Positions 1 through 5,738 of a stretch of DNA of 17,354 bases are shown in pieces. The DNA lies in assembly GCA_001817055.1 (NCBI GenBank), contig MHHP01000017.1:12789-30142 (forward strand), read 5' to 3'. Every line of letters starts with the position of its first letter. The stretch's first letter is position 1. The notes beneath the pieces are model-generated. The model was not told the origin of the DNA and made no database searches. It was given only the letters and a program-made list of their open reading frames with translations. Both the position numbers and the translations under genes were made by a program. This DNA comes from Candidatus Andersenbacteria bacterium RIFCSPHIGHO2_02_FULL_45_11 (GTDB taxonomy: Bacteria; Patescibacteriota; Andersenbacteria; UBA10190).

Positions 1-593
1 GGTACGCCCTCCTTTATAATACCCGCTTTTTCTTTTGCAACATGCTGCTTTGTAGGACCAAAGTATTCTGTATGATCGAGCCCTACGTTCGTAATAACAG
101 ACACAAGCGGGGTTATCACATTCGTTGCGTCATGCAGCCCACCCATCCCAACTTCGATCACCGCAATATCAATATCTGATCGAGAAAAATAGTAAAACGC
201 CAACGCAGTCGTGAACTCAAAAAATGTAGGATGAATATCCTGCTGTTCACATATCAAGCGAATTTCCCCAACTAACTCTGCGAGCATTGCGTCAGCAATA
301 GGTACTCGATCAATCTGAATACGTTCATTAAAAGCATATAAATGAGGGCTCGTATATAAAGCAGTCCTATACCCCGCCTCACGTAATATCGACCCCATCA
401 TCGCACACGTACTTCCTTTTCCATTCGTTCCAGTCACATGGATACTTTTAAATGTGTTCTCCGGATGCCCGAGCGCATCCATCATCTTCTGCATCACATC
501 CAGCCCCGGCTTCACCCCAAACCTGGTCAGCTCATACAAATAAGCTAGTTCAACCCTTACCTTCGAAGTACCATTATAATGCATATTAGTCAT
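1..593 (-). CDS. folC: Folylpolyglutamate synthase / dihydrofolate synthase, N-terminal part (cut by window edge)
   Basis: Mur-ligase-type enzyme that adds glutamate to folates in the cytoplasm. About 197 codons are present and the frame is open at position 1, so the C-terminal part lies outside the window. Visible signatures are the FolC N-terminal stretch (LAYLYELTRFGVKPGL), the P-loop HVTGTNGKGST, the TSPHLYAFNERIQID segment and a GMGGLHDATN motif, where the family usually has GLGGRLDATN. Two starts are possible: ATG at 593, overlapping the transposase gene by 8 bp, or ATG at 584, just past its stop. Neither has a Shine-Dalgarno. Codons from about the fourth onward (HYNGTSKVRVE) are encoded by the left inverted repeat of the neighbouring mobile element, so the extreme N-terminus is probably recruited from it. 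It belongs with the thyX-like, folA and glyA genes nearby. Confidence 0.93.
   Translation of the reverse strand, partial: MTNMHYNGTSKVRVELAYLYELTRFGVKPGLDVMQKMMDALGHPENTFKSIHVTGTNGKGSTCAMMGSILREAGYRTALYTSPHLYAFNERIQIDRVPIADAMLAELVGEIRLICEQQDIHPTFFEFTTALAFYYFSRSDIDIAVIEVGMGGLHDATNVITPLVSVITNVGLDHTEYFGPTKQHVAKEKAGIIKEGV
549..582 (+). repeat. Left inverted repeat of the Y1 transposase element
   Basis: It is 30/34 identical to the reverse complement of 1268-1301, with differences at repeat positions 12, 16, 23 and 24. Similarity continues weakly outward (CTAG here, CTAC in the other copy). It is read as coding sequence of folC on the minus strand. Its own palindrome (TTCAA ... TTCGAA) is less perfect than that of the right copy. 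Confidence 0.8.
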
Positions 594-1239
594 CGAATTC
601 TGGAAATAGTCCTTGTTCTTCTGCAACCTCTCTTGCAAAGTCTGCGTGGTCGCTTACAAAATTCTTATATTCTCCACTCGTCATCATGCTCTTTATAAGC
701 CCTGTATGGCAAATAGCACTCTTTCGGTACGAAAAATATTCATCAATAGATGACCATTTATATCCAGAAATACTTTTGCCCATACGAGCGACATACGGAT
801 TCAAATGAATATATCTGCTTTCGTGCAGTAATTGATTATCATCCTCAATATGGACTGATTTAAAAGGATGCACAAAAAGCGATCCAGATCTTTTGTACTT
901 CACGTTAAAGTAACGAGAGTAGCTCGTGAGAAGCCGATGTATGTACGTCGATATTCCACCATCAATATTTTCCTTAAGAAGCAAATGAAAATGATTCTCC
1001 ATAAGACAATAGCAAAGAATATCAACCAAACCACGACCCTCTTTCGGGGTCTCGGATTTTCTGCCCAATCGTTGCATGAAAGAAAAGCTGGGCAATGCTT
1101 CAACGGAAAGACAGTGTGTTAATAAGGATATAAATCTTTCTCTGTCGTGATTATCAAGAAAAACATTACGCTTCTCAACTCCACGAGTAAACAGGTGGTA
1201 CATTTCTCCTGGAGCAAATGGTATAGTCCTATTCGGCAT
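586..1239 (-). CDS. REP-associated Y1 (HUH) tyrosine transposase, IS200-like/RAYT
   Basis: Single-strand DNA transposase of 217 aa. Visible hallmarks are the N-terminal YHLFTRGVEKRNVF block, the HUH metal-binding motif in CLMENHFHLLLKE (His83, His85), a Tyr-bearing helix SYSRYFNVKYKRSGSLF (Tyr107 or Tyr110 as likely nucleophile) and the C-terminal YIHLNPYVARM block typical of TnpA_REP. Length is normal for RAYTs, and the reading frame is intact, so the enzyme may be active. There is no Shine-Dalgarno; TATAAT boxes lie upstream on the same strand. The stop lies 3 bp inside the left inverted repeat and overlaps the first possible start of folC. Such genes are usually single copy and domesticated, acting on REP sequences in trans. 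Confidence 0.93.
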   Translation of the reverse strand: MPNRTIPFAPGEMYHLFTRGVEKRNVFLDNHDRERFISLLTHCLSVEALPSFSFMQRLGRKSETPKEGRGLVDILCYCLMENHFHLLLKENIDGGISTYIHRLLTSYSRYFNVKYKRSGSLFVHPFKSVHIEDDNQLLHESRYIHLNPYVARMGKSISGYKWSSIDEYFSYRKSAICHTGLIKSMMTSGEYKNFVSDHADFAREVAEEQGLFPEFDD

Positions 1240-1267
1240 ATGAATTTCATTTATTATAATAGAAATC

Positions 1268-1301
1268 GCATTATAATACTACTTCAAAGATAAGGGTTGA
1301 A
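1268..1301 (-). repeat. Right inverted repeat of the Y1 transposase element
   Basis: Inverted partner of 549-582. On the minus strand it ends in ATTATAATGC, so it also supplies a TATAAT box directed at the transposase gene. A second TATAAT lies closer to the start codon, near 1253-1258. Confidence 0.8.
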
Positions 1302-1307
1302 GTAGTA
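1277..1307. repeat. Perfect 11-bp hairpin at the right end of the mobile element
   Basis: Arms TACTACTTCAA (1277-1287) and TTGAAGTAGTA (1297-1307) pair perfectly around a 9-nt loop. A further inverted pair, AATTTCATTT (1243-1252) and AAATGAAATT (1311-1320), brackets it. Subterminal hairpins of this kind are what Y1 transposases recognise as single-stranded DNA. Confidence 0.75.
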
Positions 1308-1328
1308 GTAAAATGAAATTTTGCGCAG

Positions 1329-1368
1329 AAAAAAGCTCCTGCGTCACATAGATAGTGAGTACAGGAGC
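1329..1368 (-). terminator. Rho-independent terminator of the HELAH gene
   Basis: On the minus strand a GCTCCTG/CAGGAGC stem (arms 1362-1368 and 1335-1341), with an inner TCAC/GTGA pairing, is followed directly by six T residues (1329-1334). It lies about 25 bp after the stop at 1394. The rest of the 1302-1393 gap holds nothing else I recognise. Confidence 0.7.
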
Positions 1369-1393
1369 CAGCGGCTACAACGGGAGGCACGGC

Positions 1394-2239
1394 TTACCGA
1401 CGCACAAGTCGCGAACCGAAAAGGTGCTGTAAAAGATTGCTGTAGGTGTGGTAATACCTAGCAAGATCATCCTCCATCTCCATAAGAGAGAGGATCGCAA
1501 CTATCTCGGGGCTCATAAGCTTGCCACACACGTCTTTGCGAAACTGAGCAATCTCATTTGCTCCAAAGGTACACTCATTCGCAAACTCAGGCACGATTCC
1601 TACAACAGCCCGCGCAATTGCTCTGTAGAAAACAATGCTATCCGTAGTATGCAAGAGAGTGTACTGTGAATCACCCCTGGTGCCGGAGTTGTGCAATTGC
1701 AACCCCTGTCTCATGCACTTCAAGCGACGACGAAGTTCACCAGCCACATACTCAGTACCCGCACCTGGAAAAATCTGGATGACACGGACCTCTGCACGAA
1801 CTTCGCAAGGAGTACTCAAGAGAGCACATGTAGCTTCTTCTAATTTGCAATAGCCCGCTTGAGTAGTGGCAAATATGCGCTCAGGTGCCGGCGCTTGAAT
1901 GACATACTCGCCACGCAATGCGATAGCTCCCGTAAAATAGTCATCAGCATGCGCAAGTTCATGAAGCAAGACGACGACTTTTTCTTCGTTGGGAATCCGA
2001 AGCCAATTCTGGGAAATATAGATACGCTCCGGAAAATGCTGGCAGGTAAAAACCGCAATCGCATTTGAACGCAACGCATCCACAAAATCCATTGAGTTAT
2101 GCGGATTTTCTTCCCACGGTTTCAAGATAGGCAATGGCAAATCACCTACCTCTCGAACACGAAGAAATATTGGATCTTGCAGGATGTCGGTTACACGCGC
2201 ATGTGCACGAGGAACGGGAAAAAACGGAATCTCATACAT
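1394..2239 (-). CDS. Orphan protein with HELAH zinc-metallopeptidase motif
   Basis: 281-aa protein that I do not recognise as a named family. At residues 93-97 it has HELAH within VVVLLHELAHADDYF, the HExxH zinc motif in a hydrophobic helix. A CEVRAE stretch at 145-150 offers Glu146 or Glu150 as a third ligand, which would make it a gluzincin-like peptidase. This is inference from motif spacing. No signal peptide or membrane helix is evident, so a cytoplasmic location is likely. The start is supported by AAGGAG six bases before ATG 2239. It stands alone, with its own TTGACA promoter and a terminator, between the mobile element and the thyX-like gene, which suggests an acquired single-gene cassette. 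A toxin, anti-phage or regulatory protease role is possible but not shown. Confidence 0.85.
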   Translation of the reverse strand: MYEIPFFPVPRAHARVTDILQDPIFLRVREVGDLPLPILKPWEENPHNSMDFVDALRSNAIAVFTCQHFPERIYISQNWLRIPNEEKVVVLLHELAHADDYFTGAIALRGEYVIQAPAPERIFATTQAGYCKLEEATCALLSTPCEVRAEVRVIQIFPGAGTEYVAGELRRRLKCMRQGLQLHNSGTRGDSQYTLLHTTDSIVFYRAIARAVVGIVPEFANECTFGANEIAQFRKDVCGKLMSPEIVAILSLMEMEDDLARYYHTYSNLLQHLFGSRLVRR

Positions 2240-2280
2240 AAGGAACTCCTTGCAGATTAAATGTGAAAGAGAACAATCCC

Positions 2281-2296
2281 TGTGCCCTTAGGCACA
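2281..2296. promoter_or_regulatory. Small hairpin in the 5' leader of the HELAH gene
   Basis: TGTGCC CTTA GGCACA is a perfect 6-bp stem with a 4-nt loop. It lies just downstream of the predicted -10 of the minus-strand promoter and about 40 bp before the ribosome binding site. It could be an operator or an mRNA hairpin. Confidence 0.5.
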
Positions 2297-2302
2297 ACAG
2301 AC

Positions 2303-2332
2303 TATCTAATCACATATAGATACACATGTCAA
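2303..2332 (-). promoter_or_regulatory. Predicted promoter of the HELAH gene
   Basis: A perfect -35 TTGACA (plus-strand 2327-2332) is followed after 18 bp by TAGATA (2303-2308), a weak -10. It gives a leader of roughly 55 nt. The -35 is convincing; the exact -10 is uncertain. Confidence 0.5.
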
Positions 2333-2353
2333 GTTCTGGAAAAAGAGCCAATA

Positions 2354-2362
2354 TGAAATACT
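2354..2362 (+). promoter_or_regulatory. Extended -10 (TGA-AATACT) six bases before the thyX-like start
   Basis: TGA precedes the hexamer AATACT (2357-2362), and ATAGAC separates it from ATG 2369. There is no clear -35 and no Shine-Dalgarno. The spacing puts the transcription start at or next to the ATG, predicting a leaderless mRNA. The same geometry is seen at three other genes here. Confidence 0.5.
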
Positions 2363-2368
2363 ATAGAC

Positions 2369-4102
2369 ATGACACAACAACTTCCCCCAGACGCATTTGA
2401 GCCGCCATTTGCACCAGATACATACTCAGAAGAAGAAACGTGGAGAGTCGCTCCGTTTTTTACAAATTTGAATAAGTCTGTGTATGCGGCACTTATTAGC
2501 TCCCCAGAAGTAATTGGGGCGCTGTGTTCCCGCACAAGCCGCGCCGCAGATGACTTACGAAAGATTTTCTTGAACGAATACTTGGCACCGTTTTTAGCAA
2601 ACACTACAGCAGATGACCTGCCCGCCGATTTGGCGGGTGACTCAAAAAAGTATGGGGAAACACTGAAAGAATTTATTGCCTTCTTACATAAACATCCAAC
2701 AGAAGAAATTTTCTCAAATCCAAAGGCTCGCTCCTTCTATACCAAGTGGCTCGCACAATATGGAGACGACTCCATCGCCCAAATGGCAGGCATGCACGTA
2801 GTATTTTCGAGCCTATCTCAACTTGCAATCAAGCACATCGAAGACCAACGCATTGGCTTAGCACCCATTGAAAAATCAACACGATACGTTGATTATTCTA
2901 AAAAAGTAAACAATTCATACAGGTACTATACCGATCCAACATTAGAAGAAATGGGCCTTACAGAAGACTACCGAGGCGCAATGGATCAACTATTTGAAAC
3001 ATACACCGCACTTATACCCCAGATTTCTGCATGGCTTACAGAAAAGTTTCCAGAAGAATCGCCAAGCGTCATCGAGAAAAAAGCATTTGATACCGTGCGT
3101 GGGCTCCTCCCCGTTTCTTGCTTATCTCAAGTCGCATTCTTTGGGAATGGCCAGGCATTCGAATATTTAATGAGCCGTTCACTCAAGCACCAGTTGGGTG
3201 AGGTTCGCTGGGCAGCAAATGCAACGTATGAAGAAATATACAAAATTGCCCCTTCGTTTCTTCGCCGCGTAAAAGATGACGGCAACAAAGAAAAGGCAGC
3301 AGAATATCAACAATATATTTCCGGAAAAACTGAGCGGGTATCAAAGCACGTTCCAAAAGAACTGCACAACGCGTCCCTGTTTGCCGGCCAGGCAGAATCG
3401 AAAGCAGCTGTTACCCTCGTCGAATACGATCTAAACGGGGAGGACAAGATCATTACAGGCATCTTGTATAACGCGGATACAAACACGGCATCGTGGGAAG
3501 CAACGCTATCAGCGGTACAGAAGATGAGCGAGAGAGAGAAGCGAGAAATCCTGAGCACATACCTCGAAGGCCGCACGCAGCGTTGGCAAAAAGTAGGCCG
3601 AGCATTTGAGAATGCATACGTACGCTTCGACATCAGCATGAACATTGGAGCATGGCGAGATCTGCATCGTCATCGCGTATTAACTCAACAACGACAACTC
3701 TTTACAACAAAGCATGGTTTTGATACGCCGCCAGAATTGATTGATGCAAAGCTTGATGCGCCGTACAGAGCGGCAATGGAACGTGCAGCACAAGTGTATG
3801 AAAAAATTGCTGCAGTAAATAGCACCATCGCCCAATACGCCGTACCCATGGCATACCGCGTCCGCTTTATGCAATTGAAAAACATTCGCCAATGTTTCTG
3901 GGAAATGGAACTACGAACCATTCCAGAGGGTCATCCAGATTACCGACATATCGAACAAGAAAAGTTCCGCCAACTTCAGGCAGTCTATCCCCTCATTACA
4001 GAACACATGCGAGTGAACATGGGAGAATATGATTTTGCACGCCGTGGCCAAGAAGAAAAAATTCAACAAAAACTTGCCCAGCTCGAGAAAATGAAGGTGT
4101 AA
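2369..4102 (+). CDS. Two-domain ThyX-like (flavin-dependent thymidylate synthase family) protein
   Basis: 577 aa, more than twice the length of ordinary ThyX. Domain 1 (about 125-300) shows the ThyX core YGDDSIAQM and then QLAIKHIEDQRIGLAPIEKSTRYV, where the family motif RHRxxSxNExSxRY is degraded to DQRxxxxxExSTRY. It closes with FLRR after SLKHQLGEVRWAA. Domain 2 (about 405-560) has AWRDLHRHRVLTQQRQLFT (430-446), which keeps RHR but replaces the downstream SxNExS, followed by the C-terminal block QLKNIRQCFWEMELR. ThyX methylates dUMP using methylene-tetrahydrofolate, FAD and NADPH. Whether this double version is catalytic cannot be judged from sequence; the two halves could form one composite active site. 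Its neighbours folC, folA and glyA support a thymidylate/folate role. The start follows an extended -10 by 6 nt. Confidence 0.82.
   Translation: MTQQLPPDAFEPPFAPDTYSEEETWRVAPFFTNLNKSVYAALISSPEVIGALCSRTSRAADDLRKIFLNEYLAPFLANTTADDLPADLAGDSKKYGETLKEFIAFLHKHPTEEIFSNPKARSFYTKWLAQYGDDSIAQMAGMHVVFSSLSQLAIKHIEDQRIGLAPIEKSTRYVDYSKKVNNSYRYYTDPTLEEMGLTEDYRGAMDQLFETYTALIPQISAWLTEKFPEESPSVIEKKAFDTVRGLLPVSCLSQVAFFGNGQAFEYLMSRSLKHQLGEVRWAANATYEEIYKIAPSFLRRVKDDGNKEKAAEYQQYISGKTERVSKHVPKELHNASLFAGQAESKAAVTLVEYDLNGEDKIITGILYNADTNTASWEATLSAVQKMSEREKREILSTYLEGRTQRWQKVGRAFENAYVRFDISMNIGAWRDLHRHRVLTQQRQLFTTKHGFDTPPELIDAKLDAPYRAAMERAAQVYEKIAAVNSTIAQYAVPMAYRVRFMQLKNIRQCFWEMELRTIPEGHPDYRHIEQEKFRQLQAVYPLITEHMRVNMGEYDFARRGQEEKIQQKLAQLEKMKV
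2621..2637. repeat. Short GC palindrome inside the thyX-like gene
   Basis: CCCGCC GATTT GGCGGG forms a 6-bp stem and encodes part of DDLPADLAGDSKK (residues 82-94). Sequences of this shape are common as intergenic palindromes in CPR genomes (from memory), and the peptide sits in a probable loop before domain 1. No second copy is in the window, so it is only a candidate insertion. Confidence 0.3.
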
Positions 4103-4105
4103 ACG

Positions 4106-4159
4106 CTCCCCTCTCCCATTCTGGGAGAGGGCCTAGCCGGCAGGTAGGGGTGAGGGGCA
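4106..4159 (-). repeat. Family A palindromic repeat after the thyX-like gene
   Basis: A perfect 10-bp stem CCCTCTCCCA/TGGGAGAGGG (4109-4118 and 4122-4131, loop TTC) is followed by CCTAGCCGGCAGG and GGGGTGAGGGG. Read on the minus strand it begins CCCCTCACCCCTACC and ends in the CCCTCTCCC hairpin, matching the family A copies at 5932 and 11493. It starts 4 bp after the stop and may stabilise or end the transcript, although there is no T-run. Confidence 0.75.
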
Positions 4160-4162
4160 GGC

Positions 4163-4190
4163 GTCATCCCGGACTTGATCCGGGATCCAC
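4163..4190 (+). repeat. Family C palindromic repeat (GTCATCCCGGA ... type)
   Basis: ATCCCGGA (4166-4173), loop CTTGA, TCCGGGAT (4179-4186): a perfect 8-bp stem preceded by GTC and followed by CCAC. It shares the GTCAT start, CTTGA loop and ATCCAC end with the copy at 14066-14094. It abuts the family A repeat. The remaining gap to 4265 holds nothing else I recognise. Confidence 0.75.
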
Positions 4191-4265
4191 ATTCTTGGAA
4201 AAATTTGCAAAAGAAAAAAGAGCTGGTCAGGCTCTTGTGATTTTGTGACCGCTTTGAGATGAATC

Positions 4266-4835
4266 TTACTGATCAAGATTGAAGTATTTTGCCGGAGAAA
4301 GGAAAAGTTGTTTGACAGTACCTTTTTCCACCATTTCACCTACTTGAAAATTAGAGTTATCTCCTCCTTCGAGAATATTATTAACAACCACGTGAGGTTC
4401 ATTCTCCCACTGAACAATCATCGGATAGGCAGCTTTCTTGCCTTCAATTTGGTTGAGAACTAATTGAGGCACTGCACTCGCACCAGGCGAAGCATAAAGG
4501 CCCTCACCAAACTTAATGATCGGAATTCCAAAATTAATCTTCACCAGAACAATCTCCCACCTATATCTTTTATCCGTTTCCAAATAGTTAGCGTCCACTT
4601 CGCCCGACTCAACGACAAGTTGCTCCATCAGGCTCCGAGGAATCTGCCATTTGCTTTTGACGACCATCTCGGCAATCTTCTTGCAGATTGGCCGGGCCCT
4701 TTCCTTGGTGAGGAAGTGAATCATCTCTTCAAAGCCACCGGCGGCAACAATTTCCTCCGTCAGCGCTTGAAGAAACGCCATTCCCATACCAAGACCGCGG
4801 ACCAAGACACCTACATCGCTTTTCCCTTTGGCCAT
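4266..4835 (-). CDS. Orphan conserved-looking protein, 189 aa
   Basis: I do not recognise a named domain. The N-terminal 60 residues are predicted helical (LVRGLGMGMAFLQALTEEIVAAGGFEEMIHFLTKERARPICKKIAEMV). The C-terminal half looks beta-rich with KINFGIPIIKF, AYPMIVQWE and HVVVNNILEGG. There is no signal peptide or membrane helix and no cysteine-rich motif; the only Cys is in the helical part. The start is supported by GGAG ten bases upstream, with a stop codon in frame directly above it. A strong TTGACA promoter (4921-4949) drives it with a leader of about 80 nt, so it is probably expressed on its own. Confidence 0.8.
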   Translation of the reverse strand: MAKGKSDVGVLVRGLGMGMAFLQALTEEIVAAGGFEEMIHFLTKERARPICKKIAEMVVKSKWQIPRSLMEQLVVESGEVDANYLETDKRYRWEIVLVKINFGIPIIKFGEGLYASPGASAVPQLVLNQIEGKKAAYPMIVQWENEPHVVVNNILEGGDNSNFQVGEMVEKGTVKQLFLSPAKYFNLDQ

Positions 4836-4920
4836 GTTACTTCATCTCCAGTTTTTGGCTTGTCCATCACACCGCACCATGCAGCGCCTCGGACTTACCT
4901 GTAGAAAGAGCACTTGTACG

Positions 4921-4949
4921 AAAATACTCCCATATTACCATCCTGTCAA
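4921..4949 (-). promoter_or_regulatory. Strong sigma70-type promoter for the 189-aa orphan gene
   Basis: On the minus strand a perfect TTGACA (4944-4949) is followed by exactly 17 bp and TATTTT (4921-4926). The predicted start is near 4913-4915, giving a leader of roughly 78 nt. Confidence 0.7.
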
Positions 4950-5137
4950 GTATTTTAAATATGCTAAAAGCTCTACTAAGCCATAAAATAATATAAATCG
5001 GATTAATCATTGCTGCGTTGAGGGAAGCCTAAATCTTCTTGTCTTCTTGCATGAAAAACCTATACTACTTGCATACCTCGGGTGCCTCACCGCCGTATCC
5101 ATTCGGCGCGCATAAACACCTGGGTTTTATTTTAGGT
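4950..5137. other. Gene-free stretch between two minus-strand orphan genes
   Basis: No convincing gene, and the short ORFs show no family motifs. It holds an AT-rich part (about 4950-5010) and a GC-richer part (5070-5130) with complementary segments: CGCCG/CGGCG near 5091-5108, GGTG/CACC near 5081 and 5118, and an outer AACCTA/TAGGTT pair near 5053-5058 and 5133-5138. On the minus strand the outer pairing ends in a T-run (TAGGTTTTT), so it may be an extended terminator of the 187-aa gene. Confidence 0.35.
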
Positions 5138-5701
5138 TCACTTGCTTTTTCGTCTCTTTTTCGTATACTTCTTCTTGACAGGCTGGTTTTGGGCTTGCGA
5201 ATCCTGGTTCATCCCAGGTGATGCGGTTCTCCAGCCGTCTTTTTGTTTACGGATCATAAGCACCACTTTCTCAATCTCGTTTCTGTGCAGAACAGAAACA
5301 TTTTTCTTCTTTCCCAAATGTGCTCCGTATGCTGCCTGATGAGCTGGGGATAATTTGCCGATTCGTCGAATATCAATCACAGCTTCGGGAAACGCGTTTG
5401 AAACTGCTACATGAATCAACTTTTCGTACCCCGTATATTCCGTATCTATAACAATACTTGTTATATTCTCCTTTGTTTTACGTAGTGCGACTATAACAAC
5501 GGCAGAAAATACTATTGGAGCACAATACCGAGGTTGCCCGTGTTTACGAAAATACTCATTGAAAAAACGTTTTGTTTTTCTTGAGACCCGAAAGGAATAC
5601 TGACAAGATTTGTTACCAATTCCAATCGTAGTATCTCGATTAAGTTCTTCGATACGAACAGATTGATCTACATCAAACGGATATTGTTTTTGTTTGGGCA
5701 C
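5138..5701 (-). CDS. Orphan protein, possible RNase H-like fold, lysine-rich tail
   Basis: 187 aa starting at GTG 5701. The middle region has hydrophobic strands (CAPIVFSAVVIVALR, then ITSIVIDTEYTGYEKLI with Asp86 and Glu88, then AVIDIRRIGKLSPAHQAAYG with Asp110). Acidic residues at the ends of beta strands recall RNase H-like nucleases, but this is only a resemblance. The last 20 residues are strongly basic (VKKKYTKKRRKSK), suggesting nucleic-acid binding. It diverges from folA with 37 bp between start codons. No Shine-Dalgarno is present; an extended -10 lies six bases before the GTG. Confidence 0.78.
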   Translation of the reverse strand: MPKQKQYPFDVDQSVRIEELNRDTTIGIGNKSCQYSFRVSRKTKRFFNEYFRKHGQPRYCAPIVFSAVVIVALRKTKENITSIVIDTEYTGYEKLIHVAVSNAFPEAVIDIRRIGKLSPAHQAAYGAHLGKKKNVSVLHRNEIEKVVLMIRKQKDGWRTASPGMNQDSQAQNQPVKKKYTKKRRKSK

Positions 5702-5707
5702 CTACAC

Positions 5708-5716
5708 AGTATATCA
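5708..5716 (-). promoter_or_regulatory. Extended -10 (TGA-TATACT) six bases before the 187-aa gene
   Basis: On the minus strand TGA-TATACT (hexamer 5708-5713) is separated from GTG 5701 by GTGTAG. No Shine-Dalgarno and no good -35. A leaderless transcript is predicted. Confidence 0.55.
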
Positions 5717-5725
5717 GATAGGACA

Positions 5726-5731
5726 TAGTAT
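5726..5731 (+). promoter_or_regulatory. Possible -10 for folA-glyA
   Basis: TAGTAT lies 7 nt before ATG 5739, and no clear Shine-Dalgarno is present. It faces away from the divergent promoter at 5708-5716. Weak by itself, but the geometry fits the other start sites in this window. Confidence 0.35.
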
Positions 5732-5738
5732 TAACCCT

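Larger units (their letters stand above)
549..1301. mobile_element. REPtron-like element: Y1 transposase gene between inverted palindromic repeats
   Basis: A single transposase gene (586-1239, minus) is enclosed by two inverted copies of a 34-bp sequence, 549-582 and 1268-1301, which match at 30 of 34 positions. Both copies begin TTCAACCCTTA on their outer side and end ATTATAATGC towards the gene. The right copy is part of a perfect hairpin (1277-1307). The arrangement matches the known organisation of RAYT genes flanked by inverted REP palindromes. The left copy lies inside the first codons of folC. Element boundaries are inferred from where the repeat similarity ends. Confidence 0.75.

Noticed and set aside
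1021..1060. GACCC/GGGTC palindrome inside the transposase gene as another genic repeat
   Set aside because: Stem of five bases, no second copy, and the encoded segment is a normal variable region of this family.
4109..4131. Rho-independent terminator after the thyX-like gene
   Set aside because: The hairpin is strong but no T-run follows; it is better explained as a member of repeat family A.
4106..4190. CRISPR-like repeats
   Set aside because: Palindromic repeats are dispersed, not regularly spaced, with no spacers and no cas genes.
4842..4880. Twelve-codon upstream ORF in the leader of the 189-aa orphan gene
   Set aside because: It lies in the same frame as the gene, has no ribosome binding site and no regulatory codon run; probably chance.
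4464..4904. 146-aa open frame on plus opposite the 189-aa orphan
   Set aside because: The minus-strand gene has a Shine-Dalgarno and a strong promoter; the plus frame has neither and no motifs.
5694..5738. TTG start extending folA by 15 residues
   Set aside because: DHFR homology starts at MLTIIAA; the extension overlaps the start of the opposite gene and its promoter.
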